Below are positions 23,870 through 36,540 of a DNA stretch of 64,000 nt, piece after piece. The notes beneath the pieces were generated by a model. The model did no database searches. It was not told where the DNA came from and saw nothing but the letters and a program-made list of their open reading frames with translations. A program made the translations under genes and the position numbers. Location of the stretch: the NCBI GenBank assembly GCA_921293015.1, contig OV121086.1, positions 42,673,402 through 42,737,401 on the forward strand, given 5' to 3'. Within the stretch, counting starts at the first letter, position 1. Every line of letters starts with the position of its first letter. Source of the stretch: Phorcus lineatus. Taxonomy: Eukaryota > Mollusca > Gastropoda > Trochida > Trochidae.

Positions 23870-26599
23870 TCTTTTTTTTTTTTTTTTAATTTTTTATTTT
23901 CCCAAACTCCATACAAAAAAACACATATTATAATAACAGTTCCCAACATAAACAAATTTTACACAAGTAATATTTCATTAATGTATGCTAGATATAATGG
24001 ATAGGCAATCTTCAAAATAAATTCTGACAGTAGGTTGAAAATAGTAATAATTAAAAACTAATCTAATATTTCATATAAGAGTATGACAAATTGACCAGAA
24101 ATTCATAAAGCTATCATATTTACAGTTTGTGTAAGCGTTAAATCGGTCAACAAAATATGCAGATTTAATAACCTCTTTAATATGTTTAAAATTTGGGATT
24201 TTCTCCTGTTGTTTCATTTTAAATATGTTGTATTTCACAATGATGGTCAGTAAATTCAGAACATAGTTTCGTTTCTCGGAATATCCTAAGATGATGTTCT
24301 TTTTAGAAAAGATGATGGAAGTTCCTGTTTTTTCAAGTATCCCTTCTTCCAATTTTTCCCATATAGATTTGATAAAGTTACAATCATAAAACAGATGTAA
24401 AATTGACTCATTTTCTGTTTTGCAAAATGTGCATTTGTTTGATTCTTTGTATCTCATTTTTGTTAGAAGCTCATTTGTTGGAAGAAATCTATGCAATGTA
24501 CTATATTGGAGCCATGAATGTTTAGCACTATTGTAGGATTTAAATGTTAATCTTTCTATGGTTTCCCATGTATTTTCGCTGATGAACTCGTTTAATTCTT
24601 TTTGTCATTTTTCTCGATATTTAAGAGTTTTTGTGCTTTTTCTGTTTATGAGTATGTCATATATATCTCTACAGCCTTTTGGATCACCAGTTATGTTTTG
24701 TAAAAAGAAGGGTAAAATTGGTCGGGATATGTTCTTTTCGATTTGAACATTTATTGATTTGCAGTAATATCTTATAGCTTCTATTATCCCTTGGTAATCA
24801 AGAAAATTTGTCTTGCAACCAAAATGTTTTCTTAATTGTTCAATGGTTAAAAAGTTACCATGGCAATCCAGGATGTCGTTTATGTAAGTGATCCCTTTAG
24901 AGGAGTAATGTTTATAATTGATAGGTCTTCCACTTATCTTGACATTGTCATTTTGCCAAATTGGTTGTGATAAGACATCTTCAGCTTTTTTAGCGTTTTG
25001 ACCTTTTTTGTTAATAAATCTGCCCCACGATGTTAATGTATCTCTCCAAAAGTGATTTGTTCGGGGTGTTATTACAGATTCGTTTATGTGTGTTTCACAT
25101 GTTTGTATAAAGCTGTCTATATTACTTTTAATGGTTGTTGTCAGCAATGTCTTTATTTTTGAATCGGAGTTGTTTAACCTTTTTATCCATGATATTTTTT
25201 GTGATTGAATGAAACATCTTATATCTGGAAGCCTTATTCCGCCTTGTTCATAGTTGTTAGTGATAGTATCGCGATTAACTTTGTCGGGTTTGTTTTTCCA
25301 CATAAACTTGTAGCAGAGTTGTTCAATTTCTTTTATCATTTGATTGTTTGGGTTTGATAAAGTTGCAAATAAATGGTTAAGTTGAGGTAAAAGTAAGCTT
25401 TTTAAAATGGTGTTGCGACCTAGTGGAGTTATGTCTCTTGCTAACCACTGATTCATAGATATCTTAAAGGTTTTAAGTTTATCTTTATAGTTGCGTTCTA
25501 CCATTTCTGCTACATTGAGCGTAAATATGATACCAAGTACTGTAAAGGTGTCATTCTTCCAATCTAAATTCCAGTTTTGACAAAGGTTTTTTTTTGAGTT
25601 TTTCGCAGCGCCTATCCATAGTACCTGTGTCTTGTTGACATTTATTTTTAATCCTGAAAAAGAAGCATACTGTTTCAGAGTTTCTAAAGTCGCCTGTAAG
25701 CATTTTTCACTACCATCTAAGATAAGTGAGGTGTCATCGGCGTATTGAGAAATGAGATATTCAGTATCACCAATGTTTATGCCTTTAATCTTTGGATTAG
25801 TTCTTATCATTATTGCCAAGACTTCTGCGCAAAGTAGAAATATATATGGAGATATAGGATCTCCTTGTCTACATCCTCTGGATATGTCAAAATAATTTGA
25901 GAGGAAACCGTTTACTACAACACATGATTGAATGTTATTAAAAAAAGTGTTTATCCATCTCGTAATAGATGACCCAAAATTGAAAAATTCAAGAACCTGT
26001 TGAATGAAGTTCCAGTCAACTGAATCGAATGCTTTCTCAAAGTCGATAAGAAGTAGAATACCTGGAATTTTCATAGTATCAGTATAGTCGATGATATCGT
26101 ATATCAAGCGGGTACATTCTCCAATATATCTTTTGGACATAAATCCTTTTTGGTCTTCGTTTATTATAGAAGGTAGGACATCTTTTATCCTATTTGCTAT
26201 AGTTGATGATCCAATTTTATATGTAACATTAAGCAACGAAATAGGTCTCCAATTTTGGAGCTAGTGTTTTGGTTTACCTTTTTTAGGAAAACAAGTTATA
26301 ACACCTTGTTTTTGGGTCAATGATAGTTCTCCTTTTTCATAGGCTAAGTTTAAGGACCTTATCAGGTATTCATGGATGTTTGACCAAAAGAATTTAAAGA
26401 ACTCGACAGTAAAACCGGATGACCCGGGGCTTTTTTCATTTTTCATTTTTTTCAAGCTACATAATACTTCTTCATATTTCAATGGACCTTCTAACTTATC
26501 TTTTTGCTCTTTAGAAAGTTTTGGGACTTCAGTGTTTTTGAATAATTCTGAAAGGTTTACCTTTTCGCATGGTTTTGCTTGGTATAGGTTATGATAGAA
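23870..26599 (-). mobile_element. L1/Tx1-like retrotransposon, 5'-truncated, with poly(A) and 11-bp TSD
   Basis: The insertion ends, in its own sense, in an A-rich tail (seen as T-rich sequence at 23871-23900). It is flanked by the identical 11-mer TACTGTAATCT at 23859-23869 and 26600-26610, a textbook target-primed insertion. It interrupts the region just downstream of the SSUH2 stop codon, probably the SSUH2 3' UTR. The 5' truncation falls within or just before the reverse transcriptase. The near-intact frame and preserved duplications suggest a fairly recent event. Confidence 0.92.
24071..26598 (-). pseudogene. L1/Tx1-like ORF2: reverse transcriptase plus C-terminal zinc region, two in-frame stops
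   Basis: One reading frame runs from the truncated 5' end to the stop at 24071-24073, broken only by TAG (26261-26263) and TGA just after 24605. Segments in order: EKSPGSSGFTVEFFK; NWRPISLLN; KGFMSKRYIGE; LLLIDFEKAFDSVDW (motif A); SRGCRQGDPISPYIFLL (motif B); SQYADDTSLIL (catalytic YADD); FSGLKINVNKTQ; LGIIF; and the C-terminal zinc-like CTFCKTENESILHLFYDC. Both stops could be single C-to-T changes, the TGA from CGA. No endonuclease is present. Confidence 0.9.
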
Positions 26600-27010
26600 T
26601 ACTGTAATCTAAGGTGCACTGTGACGTAATATATATGGGTTTGTGAAGGCAACATTGTGGTAGTCGAAACATAATTTTGAATATTTTCATACAGCGTAGT
26701 GAATTCTGACATGATATACTGAACCAACGCTGTGGTAAAAATTGTTATTTTATTATTTCCATACCCGTAGTGATTTTGTGACACAATACAATTAGGCTTG
26801 TTGAGGCGATATTATGTGATGTAAAGTAAGGATTGTGAAACATTGTTAAGAATTTACTGTGACGTGATGTGGGAATGATCACGAGTAACGTTCCTCAAAA
26901 GAGGCGTCCTTAAAATCTCGCTTCGAGTATGTTGGTGATAGGTTTAAGTCCTGCCTTTTTAACAACGACTGACGAGTGATTCAGTTGTTTGACAAATGGT
27001 TTAGAGAGTA

Positions 27011-27016
27011 AATAAA
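27011..27016 (+). promoter_or_regulatory. Candidate polyadenylation signal for SSUH2
   Basis: AATAAA in the + orientation, the first strong signal after the stop codon outside the inserted element. Use is not demonstrated. Confidence 0.3.
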
Positions 27017-27153
27017 CTGAGATTTTGGGTTCAAGACTCTCTATTGGCAAATGTTGCCGATTTCTATCCAAACTTTGTGTTATGTTTCGAAAAATTCATT
27101 TCTGACTCCGACTTTCGACTTTAAGTAAACACTTGAAGAGGGCCTTTATAAGT

Positions 27154-27240
27154 GCTGGAGGGCTTTTTAACCTTATTATACTGGGCGGTCTTTGGAAACC
27201 TATTACAATTGCTGGGAGGTCTTTGTAAACGTTTACAAGG
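27154..27240. repeat. Short tandem repeat, three copies of 27-31 bp
   Basis: Copies start at 27154, 27181 and 27212 with consensus CTGGGnGGTCTTTG, then AAACC and TTACAA. They are diverged by point changes and small indels. Confidence 0.7.
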
Positions 27241-28324
27241 CCGTCCTGCCCGGGTGTTAGGTGGGACTCGACCAAGGCTGCCAGGTCGAGGACGAACCCG
27301 CGTGCCAAACTAATTAAGACTATGAGGAGTCGGACATTATCTAACTTAAAACATAGTCACTTCATACTAATGAAGGTCGTTACCCTCTGTCGTCTTTATG
27401 TTAACCACGTGTCATAACACATCATGTTCAACACAATATTTTGTTATTTTGCTTTCAAATAAAATAGAATTCTGTTGTTTTTTTCACTCATAACTTTTTA
27501 CCACAAAAGATTTGAAGCAATACAATAAACTAAGGGATGATGTACATTAGTTTAAAAATACTGGGGGTATCTTTTCTTCTTTATGTATATCAGAGACAGT
27601 GCAGGGGCAAGATGAAACTAATGTTCACACAACTTTACTTAAATTTTGGATACAAAAACGTCTGATACAAAGGGATGTTCCACGAGGATAAAGACTGAAT
27701 TGAAAGGTGGTATCAACATATCCGTGAGGTATAAAATACTATCATGCACTGAGGAAATAGTTTAATGTACTCATGTATACAGGTACTTTCCCCTCGTGTA
27801 TTATGAAAATATTGAAATATGAAAAATTATAAAAGTTTGCTCAGTGGCATCACGTTCAGAAAGAGTGACACTCAACAACTGGAACGTTCATGGAACAATG
27901 CATTTGGAATTTTTGCTACATCAGTTGCCAATCAAAGCAATGAATGGATTAAAACGTGACGAAAAAGCCTTGAAATCCAACCCCCACTTTATAGTAATGA
28001 CAAGATACATGGTGCAACAGAAAAGTATATCATGAGAATTAAAAAAAAATTATAATGTATTTATTGTATAATGAGCAATGAAATACTGGTTTTATCAGTG
28101 AAATAATCTGAAAACTATCTATCAACCGACGTGACGACATCTTATAGCTTCATTGTTAACAGAACTACTTTCAAATATGTAAACAAATGAGGGTTACTTT
28201 GCTTCTTTAAAGTAAACTAAAATGACAAATGCTAAAAGTATTGATTTAATTAAGGGGATGCTAAATGCAGTTTACCAAATACTGTAACACTTAACTGTTC
28301 ACTATCGAATAATTAAGTAGCGAA

Positions 28325-31300
28325 ACAGGCAGAGGCTACTGAAAATTCAATACCGCTCTTTTGCGAAATGAAGAATATATTGAAATTGTCAAAAAACATT
28401 TCATGGGACTCTCAAAGAGTATAATTTAAATGAAGATAATGGGGATAACTTCAATAAACGTAAACAAAAAGGAACTCTTGACCTGAACATTTCTAAATCG
28501 CTGTTTCTTGAAACGTTCTTGATGACTTTGAGAGGTAAAACAATCTCTTTTTCAACATTCGTGAAAAAAGGAAAAACAATATTAGTTTTAGAGGATAATA
28601 TAAGAAGCAATTTTGAAGGAAAGCACACTCTCAGAATTGACAACAAAGAAATAACTTTTGGAACAATTGAATGAAGAAGAAGAAGTAAAAAGATCCCAGT
28701 TTTTGAAAAGAATAAGATGGTACGAGGAAGGCGAGAAGCCTACAAATTATTTTACCATACAGAAAATAGAAATTATACCAGCAAGCTTATAAATTGTATA
28801 GTGAATAACAATGGAGATTTGATAAGAGATGGTACAATTTTATTGGATGAACTACAACAGTTTTATAGTAACCTTTATAGAGAACCACAAACATATGAAA
28901 AACACAAAATATTAATTTCGGAAATATGGAGATTCCAAAAATTACTAAAAATGAAATTGACAATATTTACTCTTATTACTCTTGAAGAATTAGTAAGTAG
29001 TTCTATCCATGAAAAATGACAAAAGCCCAGGTATCTATGGCTACCCAATAGAATTCTTTGAGTTCTTTTGGGAAGATTTAGGACCATGGGTGTAGCAGTC
29101 TATAAAAGAATCATTTGAAAACAATGAATTAAGTATCACAATGAACAGAGGAATTATTACATGTCTGCCTAAACAAAATGGAGACAGAAAACTTTAAAAA
29201 AATTGGCGCCCCATCTCACTACTAAACTCTCTATACAAAATTATTAGCACCTTCATTGCAAACAAGATAAAATCAACACAAGAAACAGTAATTCATGAAA
29301 ATCAAACATTATTCATACCTGGATGATGCATGAGTGAAAATATTAAACTTCTCTATGATGTAATGTTTAAAAGTAAAAAATAGAAAAAACCCAGGTCTTT
29401 TGCTATTGATTGATTTTGAAAAGGCATTTAATACCATCTCTAAACAATTCATAATTGAGGTAATGAAAGCATTTGGATTTGGGCCCAATATTTTAAAATG
29501 GATTCAAATTCTTACAGGTAATAATACAACAGCTGTGATTCAAAATGGTCATATTACATCTTTTTTTCGAACTGGAAAGAGGTTGTAGACAGGGGGATCC
29601 AGTATCACCTTACCTTATTATTCTTGCTGTTGAAATAATAGGCGTTATGATAAGGTCAAATCCTCATATAAAAGGCATAAGCCTCAATGACAATGAAGAA
29701 GAACTCGGGCAATATGCTGACGATACTCAACTCTATCTTGATGGAACAAACGCATAAATTTTTTTAATGAAATGTCAGGACTGAAAATGAACATAAATAA
29801 TACAAAATCTATATGGATAGGTTCAATGACAGGTAGTAAAATCACATTAGTCAATGACCTTAATCTTGACTGGCACAGTGGGGACTCTGAAATTTTAGGA
29901 ATAAGTCTAAACCCTTCTTTGAAGACTTGTGGGTAATAACCACAAGAAAACGATTACATTGCATTAACAGATTACTAGCTAATTGGCGAAGGAGAAACTT
30001 AACACTTATACGGAAAATAACAGTAATTAAATCTTTAGCAATTTCAACTCGTTCATATATTTTCAGCACTCCCAAACCCTCCTAAAACTTTCATTGATGA
30101 ATTAAAGAAAATATTATACACATTCCTGTTGAATAACAAGAAAGATAAAATCAAAAGATCTAACATCACTAGAACATAGGAGGAAGGTGGGCTCATTGGT
30201 ATTGAATGTTTTATTAATGCCCTTAAACTATCATCATTGAAATGGTATATGAAAAAACAATTAACCTTGAATAATATTTCCCCCCTTGTTTCAATTCCTT
30301 TTACTTGGTTCCAACGCTGTAGATTGTTTATCTGACACAGATAATCCTTACTGGAGAGATGTTTTATTTGCTTGGAAAATATATTATAAAAAACATGCTG
30401 TTGAAAATGATGATGTTGAGCAAATTTTGGTCCAGCCACTTTGGATGAATAATTACTTTTAAAAAATCATACATCATAAATAACTGGTTTGAACACTGTT
30501 TACACTTCATCAAAAACATTAATGATGAAAATGGCTTTCTCAGTTTTGAAACTCTTAAACAGAAATATGACATAAGAGGTACATTTTTAGATTACCAACA
30601 TTTGTTAAATAACATTCCCAAGAGCTGGAGAAAAGCAATAGAAAGTCTACTTACAATTTAACTCAACAAACTGTTAATTATGTCAATCAAAATATGATAT
30701 CTGATTGTAAAGGTTCAAAGATTTTTATGACAAGTTGATTCAAAATGATACTTTCCTAAAACTGTTAGAATATTGGATTACTGTCTTTCAACATATTACA
30801 TGGAAATATATATTTACAATCTACAGAAACTGTACAAAAGATTGCAAGCTTTTGGACTTCCGGTATAAATTCATTTGAAGATGAATCTAGTTGATGATGA
30901 TATATGCTCTTTCTGTAAAAAATACCCCAGAAGATCTATCACATGTATTCTTTGACTGTGAAGTGGTAAAATAATTTTGGTACCTTAATACTCATTTGTA
31001 TTGTTACAAATACTTACAAAATTCACTGTTGTATTTGAAGTATGTTCAAGTTATACATTTTTTAATCATAACATACTCCTTTCCAAAAGATATATTTCAC
31101 ATATTAATCAAAATGCACCCTCTTTTGAGGTATTTATTAAGCTCTTGAAGGAAACCTGCTCAATAGAACATTTCATTTCTAGAAAAAATAACATATCAAG
31201 TCCTTTCAATATGAAGTGGAAACGATTATCAGACTCACTTTTGGAAATACATCTGGTACTAAATGAAGCACCAATAAAATAACCCTCAGTACAATCTCAC

Positions 31301-31455
31301 CATCTATCATGACTCTGGTTTTCTATGTCACGTTATACTCTATGCTACTATTGTATTGAATTGATATGTCTCTGTGCACTTATTGTTTTGCCCAGTCTAT
31401 GTTAAATGATCTGTATACTATGATTTGGAATGGTATAAAAAAGAAATAAATAAAA
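28325..31455 (+). mobile_element. Decayed L1-like retrotransposon on the + strand
   Basis: Recognisable ORF2 pieces are scattered over all three + frames. They run from the endonuclease/RT linker (FNTALLRNEEYIEIVKKHF, near 28350) through YKLFYHTENRNYTSKL, LLIDFEKAFNTISKQF (29400), LERGCRQGDPVSPYLIIL (about 29575) and GQYADDTQLYLDG (about 29710) to C-terminal segments near 30930. The 3' end near 31440 is A-rich (AAAGAAATAAATAAAAT). Many stops and frameshifts show it is old and inactive. It is related to, but much older than, the minus-strand L1-like copy at 23870-26599. The 5' limit is uncertain. Confidence 0.85.
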
Positions 31456-34400
31456 TACTGCAACAGGTTTATTTCATCTTGTTATCAATATCAACTTTAC
31501 CCTGACACTCGATCAAAAATAATAGGTATTTGGCGATCCCCATCAAATATTCTCTATTTCTTACCCAAGCAGGCTAAACATGCCAGTATTCAAGTTTTCA
31601 TTATGATCATGTTCATTACAGTTTTTCTCAAAATGATTCTAGATCTGATTGACTGCAAGAACTACGTTCTATTCATTCGTTCAGTGAGTCATTCATGCAC
31701 GTGTCATCGAGACTTGTCAACGAGACATCAAACATTGTTTTCAATTATGTATGGAACAACATAAAACGTACAGTGTTTTTACAATATTTGTTTTACTATT
31801 TTGTATTTTTTTAGATTTATTTGCTGAATATATGATTCACTAACACGTTATAAATTGCTGTGAATACATTAGACTGCGCAAATGACCTCGCATCCTGTTG
31901 TTTAATTTTATAATGTCTGTCTGTGTTAATACTGTCAATTTAGTTGTTCTTCAGTATACGACACTACTGCCTCATCTGGCAGCTTTTCTTTATACAGTCG
32001 TTAAATTCTAACGCACAGTTCTAAAGGTTTGCTCCATATTGACAGTGTTAAGGCCTTTATCTTCTAATAAGTAAAACTGCCTTTGATTTAATAAATATTT
32101 CGGTTATTGAAAGCGCTTAAAGCTTAAAGTAAGTTAAATCGCATTAAGTTAAGCGATTGTTTCGTTCAAAGAATGGACGCAATTTCCCTTACAGAGAGTA
32201 TCATACCAATCAATTTTATGTCAGGTAATCCAATCATCTCATCTACAATGTTTACAGATCCGACTATTCCATGGCTCCTTCCCATTTCAAAACAATCATT
32301 CAGTCCTTTCTTAATATTGATTGACTTCACCAAGTTCCGATCAAGATGCCACTAGTTACCATACAGGAAGAATTATCAATGATAACCCAGGTCAGACGTC
32401 GTGACCATCCAAGCACTAACGTTTGTTTTTGATTGTCAGCCATCAAGCGAGACAAGGTAATTTAAAAATTATTTTTTTAAGCGTCATCCACGAGTAATGG
32501 AAGAAATATCCCGTTAAAATTTTTGTCATTCTTCAGCTTACTTTAGCAATGAAGTAACGAGTGATGACACAAAAAAATAGTGATTTTTAAGATACATTTT
32601 AAAAAATGCTCCGCATGTAAGGGAACTGGAGACTGCTATCTTCACAGACACATGCAATCATTTACAGGATTATTATGTTTAAAATTGTTGCTAGGCAACA
32701 AGTGTTTTCTTGCACTCATGAAGTATACATACAGCTATGAATGAAAAGTTAAGTTTAAGTTCATCTAAGGATAAAAAATTGAAAGGACAATACAGTATGC
32801 GCATGAGTATTGAGTCACAGGGATATGTTGAGTCAGAAATAGTTTTAGAAAGACTTGTAGCCTTTAGACGCTACACCACTTCTATAGACATATTTGTCTT
32901 TCTAAAGCTATTTCTAAGCGGTACACATCCCTGTATAATGAGTAACACAAGCGCACAACGGGGGTCAGCTGCCCCAGTTAGAAATATACTAGTAGATATG
33001 AACTTAGGAAGTATGTTATGTAAGATTAGTATACAGAGTTTCAGCTTCCGTAATTTGGGTACTCTGTTTGCATAATATTTAACTGTATAAACTGTATAAA
33101 TCGTATTGACCGAAGTTTCAAATGGACTTAGAGAGAAAGAAAGAATAACTGATCTTTCTTATCTGAGTATAATGAAATGATCGGATCTAGCAATTTAAGT
33201 TTGACAATAATTATATATGGTAGAAATTCACACTTTTGTTTTGTTAAACGTAATATTACAAATTTCATATCATTTTCACAGTCATACATTTATAAGGATA
33301 GCAAGGTAGGATAAAACTTTCTTGATTAGGAAAGTTGATTTTTCATGCCCTATTAATACTTAAAATATACATTTTTGTGCATACGACATAAAAATAATTC
33401 ATATGTTTTTGTGCTCAAGAATTGTTCTATTTGATTTATCTGGTAGATCCTATTCATATTTTGAAACCAAATAATTTTTATACAGGCCAAAGGTCGATGC
33501 GAACACAGGCATTGGAAAATTTATGAGCTGTAAGTACATTTTCCCGAAAAAGATTTTCTGAGTAGAAAAAAAAATACCTCATAAATGATTAATAGATTTT
33601 TAAATATTAATGTATCTACACAATAACAACACAATGACTGCTTTCGTGCAGCGATCGTAGATGATCGATCGTACGTAGTGTGAGTTGGGCTTTACTGTGA
33701 GCTGTAAGGTAGAAATCTTCCAGTAAAACACATGTGCACAAACGTGTTGGCATCCATCAACAACAAGCTCCACATAAAACGTTCCAATAATTCGCTATTA
33801 GCTCTGCTGCATCCTTTGTGCACAAAGAGTTACCATCCTTCCTTTTTTGAGTATTATGAAATGCTATGTAAATCTAACAATCAATTCGACAATAATCATA
33901 TGAGGTAGCAATTTACAATGTTACACAAAATATGATAAATTCGATATAATTTTCACGGTGATACATTCATATAGGAATGGCAAGATTCGATAACACTTTC
34001 TTGATTGTAAAAGTTGACGTTGTTATCCACAATTCTTGCAATTCTTATGTATGCAATTTCAAAATGCCATACAAAGACTTGATACATTTATATTTGTGGG
34101 CATGCGAAATTTAAAAAAACACATTACTTTTTTGTGCTCTTGGATTGTTCATTTCACGCAAAATTGATTTACCTATTGATTCCTGGAGCTTTTTGAAACC
34201 ATATCATTTTTACACAAGTCACAAATCGATACGAAAATAGTTTAAGACACCGATATTTAAAAAATGATGGAGTTAATGAGATCGTTATTTCTTGTTTTAA
34301 ATACATTGTACATTTCACCATAAATGATTCTGATTCGAATAAAAAATATCTCTCCATGATGAGTATCTTTTAGAAATCTTCTTACAAGGCATGTTCAATT

Positions 34401-34820
34401 TGGTTTAGAATATGATTTATGTTACAATCATTACTGGTAATGACATTGATAATAATACATCTCAATACCCTACAACAAATGTATGCTAGGACTTTAACAA
34501 CATTTTGAAAAAACCCAACCCAATGCGAGATCGAGATTCATCAACAAGTTGATAAAAATTTCGCACTGAAATGTTATAAATGTAGGTAGAATTAATTGAT
34601 TTAATTTCAACATTATGGACTATACGTTTTTCATCATTCAGTAAAATCAAAATGAAGAAAGTTGTCGTTTACAACTGTTTGGGTAAAAAAATCAGTGTAT
34701 CTTCGTCGAGGTTTTCAATAAATAACATGATTCAAAATAATATATAAACATATGAAAATGGTTTCGATTTCCTCAAAATATAAGCGGTTAAATCCTAGTT
34801 ATTCATTTTTTGTATCACCA
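31456..34820. other. Intergenic spacer before the receptor gene, with a segmental duplication
   Basis: AT-rich sequence with no supportable gene. The 112-codon frame at 32737-33075 has no recognisable features. Two diverged direct copies (about 33130-33540 and 33830-34260) share blocks such as GTTTTTGTGCTC, TTTGAAACCA and TTTCTTGATT in the same order. The duplication is probably linked to the doubled signal-peptide exon downstream and may contain unannotated 5' UTR exons or promoters. Confidence 0.45.
33130..34260. repeat. Diverged direct duplication, about 410 bp unit, 700 bp apart
   Basis: Copy A (33130-33540) and copy B (33830-34260) align along their length: TGAGTAT..ATGAAATG, GACAATAAT, TTTTCAC.GT.ATACATT, ATA.GGA..GCAAG, CTTTCTTGATT, GTTGA.TTTGTGCTC, TTTGAAACCA. 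Identity looks roughly two-thirds to three-quarters by eye. Copy A also has a GTAAGTAC donor-like sequence at its end. Confidence 0.6.
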
Positions 34821-34852
34821 CTAGTTTTACTTCCTATTTAGAGAAACACACC

Positions 34853-34913
34853 ATGGCGAGATTCAGACTTGAGTGGATGTCACTAGTCTGTCTCCTGACA
34901 GGGGCTGCAGTAA
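34853..34913 (+). CDS. Signal-peptide exon, upstream copy (alternative or relic first exon)
   Basis: ATGGCGAGATTC begins a frame reading MARFRLEWMSLVCLLTGAAV, a signal peptide nearly identical to the one at 36477. The flanks match too: TTTTACTTCCTATTTAGAGA sits before the ATG, including an AG acceptor, so a 5' UTR exon probably lies upstream. The donor region is a GTAAGTAAGTAACTGTAAGT run with several possible sites. Only the second one (exon end 34913) gives the phase 1 needed by the EGF exons; a later donor would include an in-frame stop. A Tc1 element starts 30 bp downstream. It may be an alternative first exon or a relic of a tandem duplication. Confidence 0.5.
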
Positions 34914-34942
34914 GTAAGTAACTGTAAGTATTTAATCATATA

Positions 34943-36257
34943 GTACCGACAGAAAATAAGGGAACACATATTTCTGATTCCAAGAATTGATTTAGGGGTA
35001 TAGCTAGCTGTTCTCCTGGGCGCTACATTCAAAGGCAACCGCAAACGTAAACATTTGCACGCGCATCACATGCATTCGTGCCTATAAGAAGAGCATGGCA
35101 AACCTGCATTCTGTAACATTGGAAACGGTAAACAGAATCATAAAGCGAATTGAGATTTTAAGACGAAATGCCACCAAGATAGTATCTCAGTGATAAGGAT
35201 CAGTGGCATCCTGTCTCAGGGTAAGACGTGTAGCTGACGCTTCACTCTTCTTACCCTGGGTGTTAACCCAAGCAAAAACTTCGCACCGTAACCCATGATT
35301 CAGCCAATCAAATACTTTTATCGCGATGGTGTGCGATTAAATTTCAGCCAACCAAAGAGAGCCAGGAGTTGGCTTTCGCTCTTACGTTAAAGGGCGATGT
35401 ACATAGATAAAGAAACTGGAATCTTAACCGATCGACCATGGTGATAGTGTCCGAGTCCAATTTTGCGATTCTGGTTAGTTTATTACAAGAAATCATGCAT
35501 GCAGTTTTAAGAGATCACTTAATTCAATACCTAATCGTGGTGGTTCGAGTGGTCCAGAGACCCCTAAGGCTATGCCAGCCGGAACTTACATGCTCCTGGC
35601 AGGGGCACCCAAGCTTGATAGGTCGTCGGGTAGAAGTCAGACCAAATTTGAGACCTGCTGTCTATTTCTCACAATGCCTTTCATTCCGTCTTTTCCCCAC
35701 ATCCTTTCGATCCTCTTTTGGAAGCTTGTCATCCACGTGTTTAATAACTTAAATTGTTATTGCTGATTGTGACCGGTAACGTAACTAGTCAGCGCTATGT
35801 TGACAAAATTTTGAGACCAATAGTTGTTCCGTTTGCACGTAATGCTTGAAGAAATGTTGACTTGCAAGACGATAATGCTCGTCCTCATCGAGCCAGAGTT
35901 GTCACCAACTTTCTCCAAAATTCAAACATCAGAACGCTGGATTGGCTGGCTAGGATCTCTCCCCCCATTGAACATCTATCGGATGTTCTGGGCAGGAGAA
36001 CATATGCCCGAGAGCCAGCTCCAACCAATGTGGACCAACTGAAAACAGCTCTTCAGCAAGAATGGCGACAGATTCCAAGGGCAACAATTCGCCGCTGATA
36101 GCGAGTTTGAATTCAAGGTGTCGAGAGTGCATTGCCAAAAATGGTGGACACACAAGATACTGACATTTTCGCATTTTCACTTCACTTTGTAAAATGAAAT
36201 TAAAAATCCTAGAGTGAAGCCAGTATCTATATGCGGTCCCTTATTTTTGGACGGTAG
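34943..36257 (+). mobile_element. Tc1/mariner-type element with TA target duplication
   Basis: The left end (GTACCGACAGAAAATAAGGG) and the reverse complement of the right end (CTACCGTCCAAAAATAAGGG) form imperfect TIRs of about 28 bp. TA flanks each side (34941-34942, 36258-36259). At 1315 bp it has Tc1 size. It lies in the intron directly after the upstream signal-peptide exon. Confidence 0.8.
35764..36098 (+). pseudogene. Tc1 transposase, C-terminal half, degenerate
   Basis: The reading passes through GNVTSQRYVDKILRPIVVPF, an in-frame TGA, QDDNARPHRARVVTNFLQ (the second catalytic Asp region), a degenerate SPxxxPIEHLSDVLGRR and LKTALQQEWRQIPRATIRR, then TGA (36096-36098). This is the usual order of Tc1 transposases. 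The N-terminal DNA-binding part is unrecognisable, so the copy is dead. Confidence 0.82.
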
Positions 36258-36476
36258 TATATTTACTATGAAATTACCAACAATCCACCTTTATAATCAA
36301 TGTCTTGTCTTGTACCGTATATGCCTCTTAATAATATTGGTATTGTTAAGGAACAGTATTCTTTAAAAGCGATGAATCAACCACTTCTGTGTCAGGTTAC
36401 TCATCACGTCCTCCTCATCTATTGTTATATTTACAATAACACTTATAATTTTACTTCCTTGTTAGAGAGGCAAACC

Positions 36477-36540
36477 ATGGCTAGATTCAGACTGGAGTGG
36501 ATGTCACTCGTCTGTCTCCTGACAGGGGCTGTAGTTAACT
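36477..36540 (+). CDS. Receptor exon 1: signal peptide
   Basis: ATGGCTAGATTC begins MARFRLEWMSLVCLLTGAVV and ends in phase 1 with a clean GTAAGT at 36541. A charged N-terminus, hydrophobic core and small residues fit a cleavable signal peptide. An acceptor-like TTCCTTGTTAG precedes the ATG, implying a separate 5' UTR exon. Confidence 0.8.

Larger units (their letters stand above)
26611..28324. other. SSUH2 3' flank and spacer
   Basis: Continues the sequence interrupted by the L1-like insertion. A candidate AATAAA at 27011-27016 could end the SSUH2 transcript, which would make the 3' UTR about 480 bp without the insertion. A 29-31 bp tandem repeat (three copies) lies at 27154-27240. No exon or RNA gene is recognised. 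Confidence 0.5.

Noticed and set aside
32737..33075. 112-codon frame in the spacer
   Set aside because: No domain, signal peptide or splice evidence; composition matches the surrounding AT-rich DNA.
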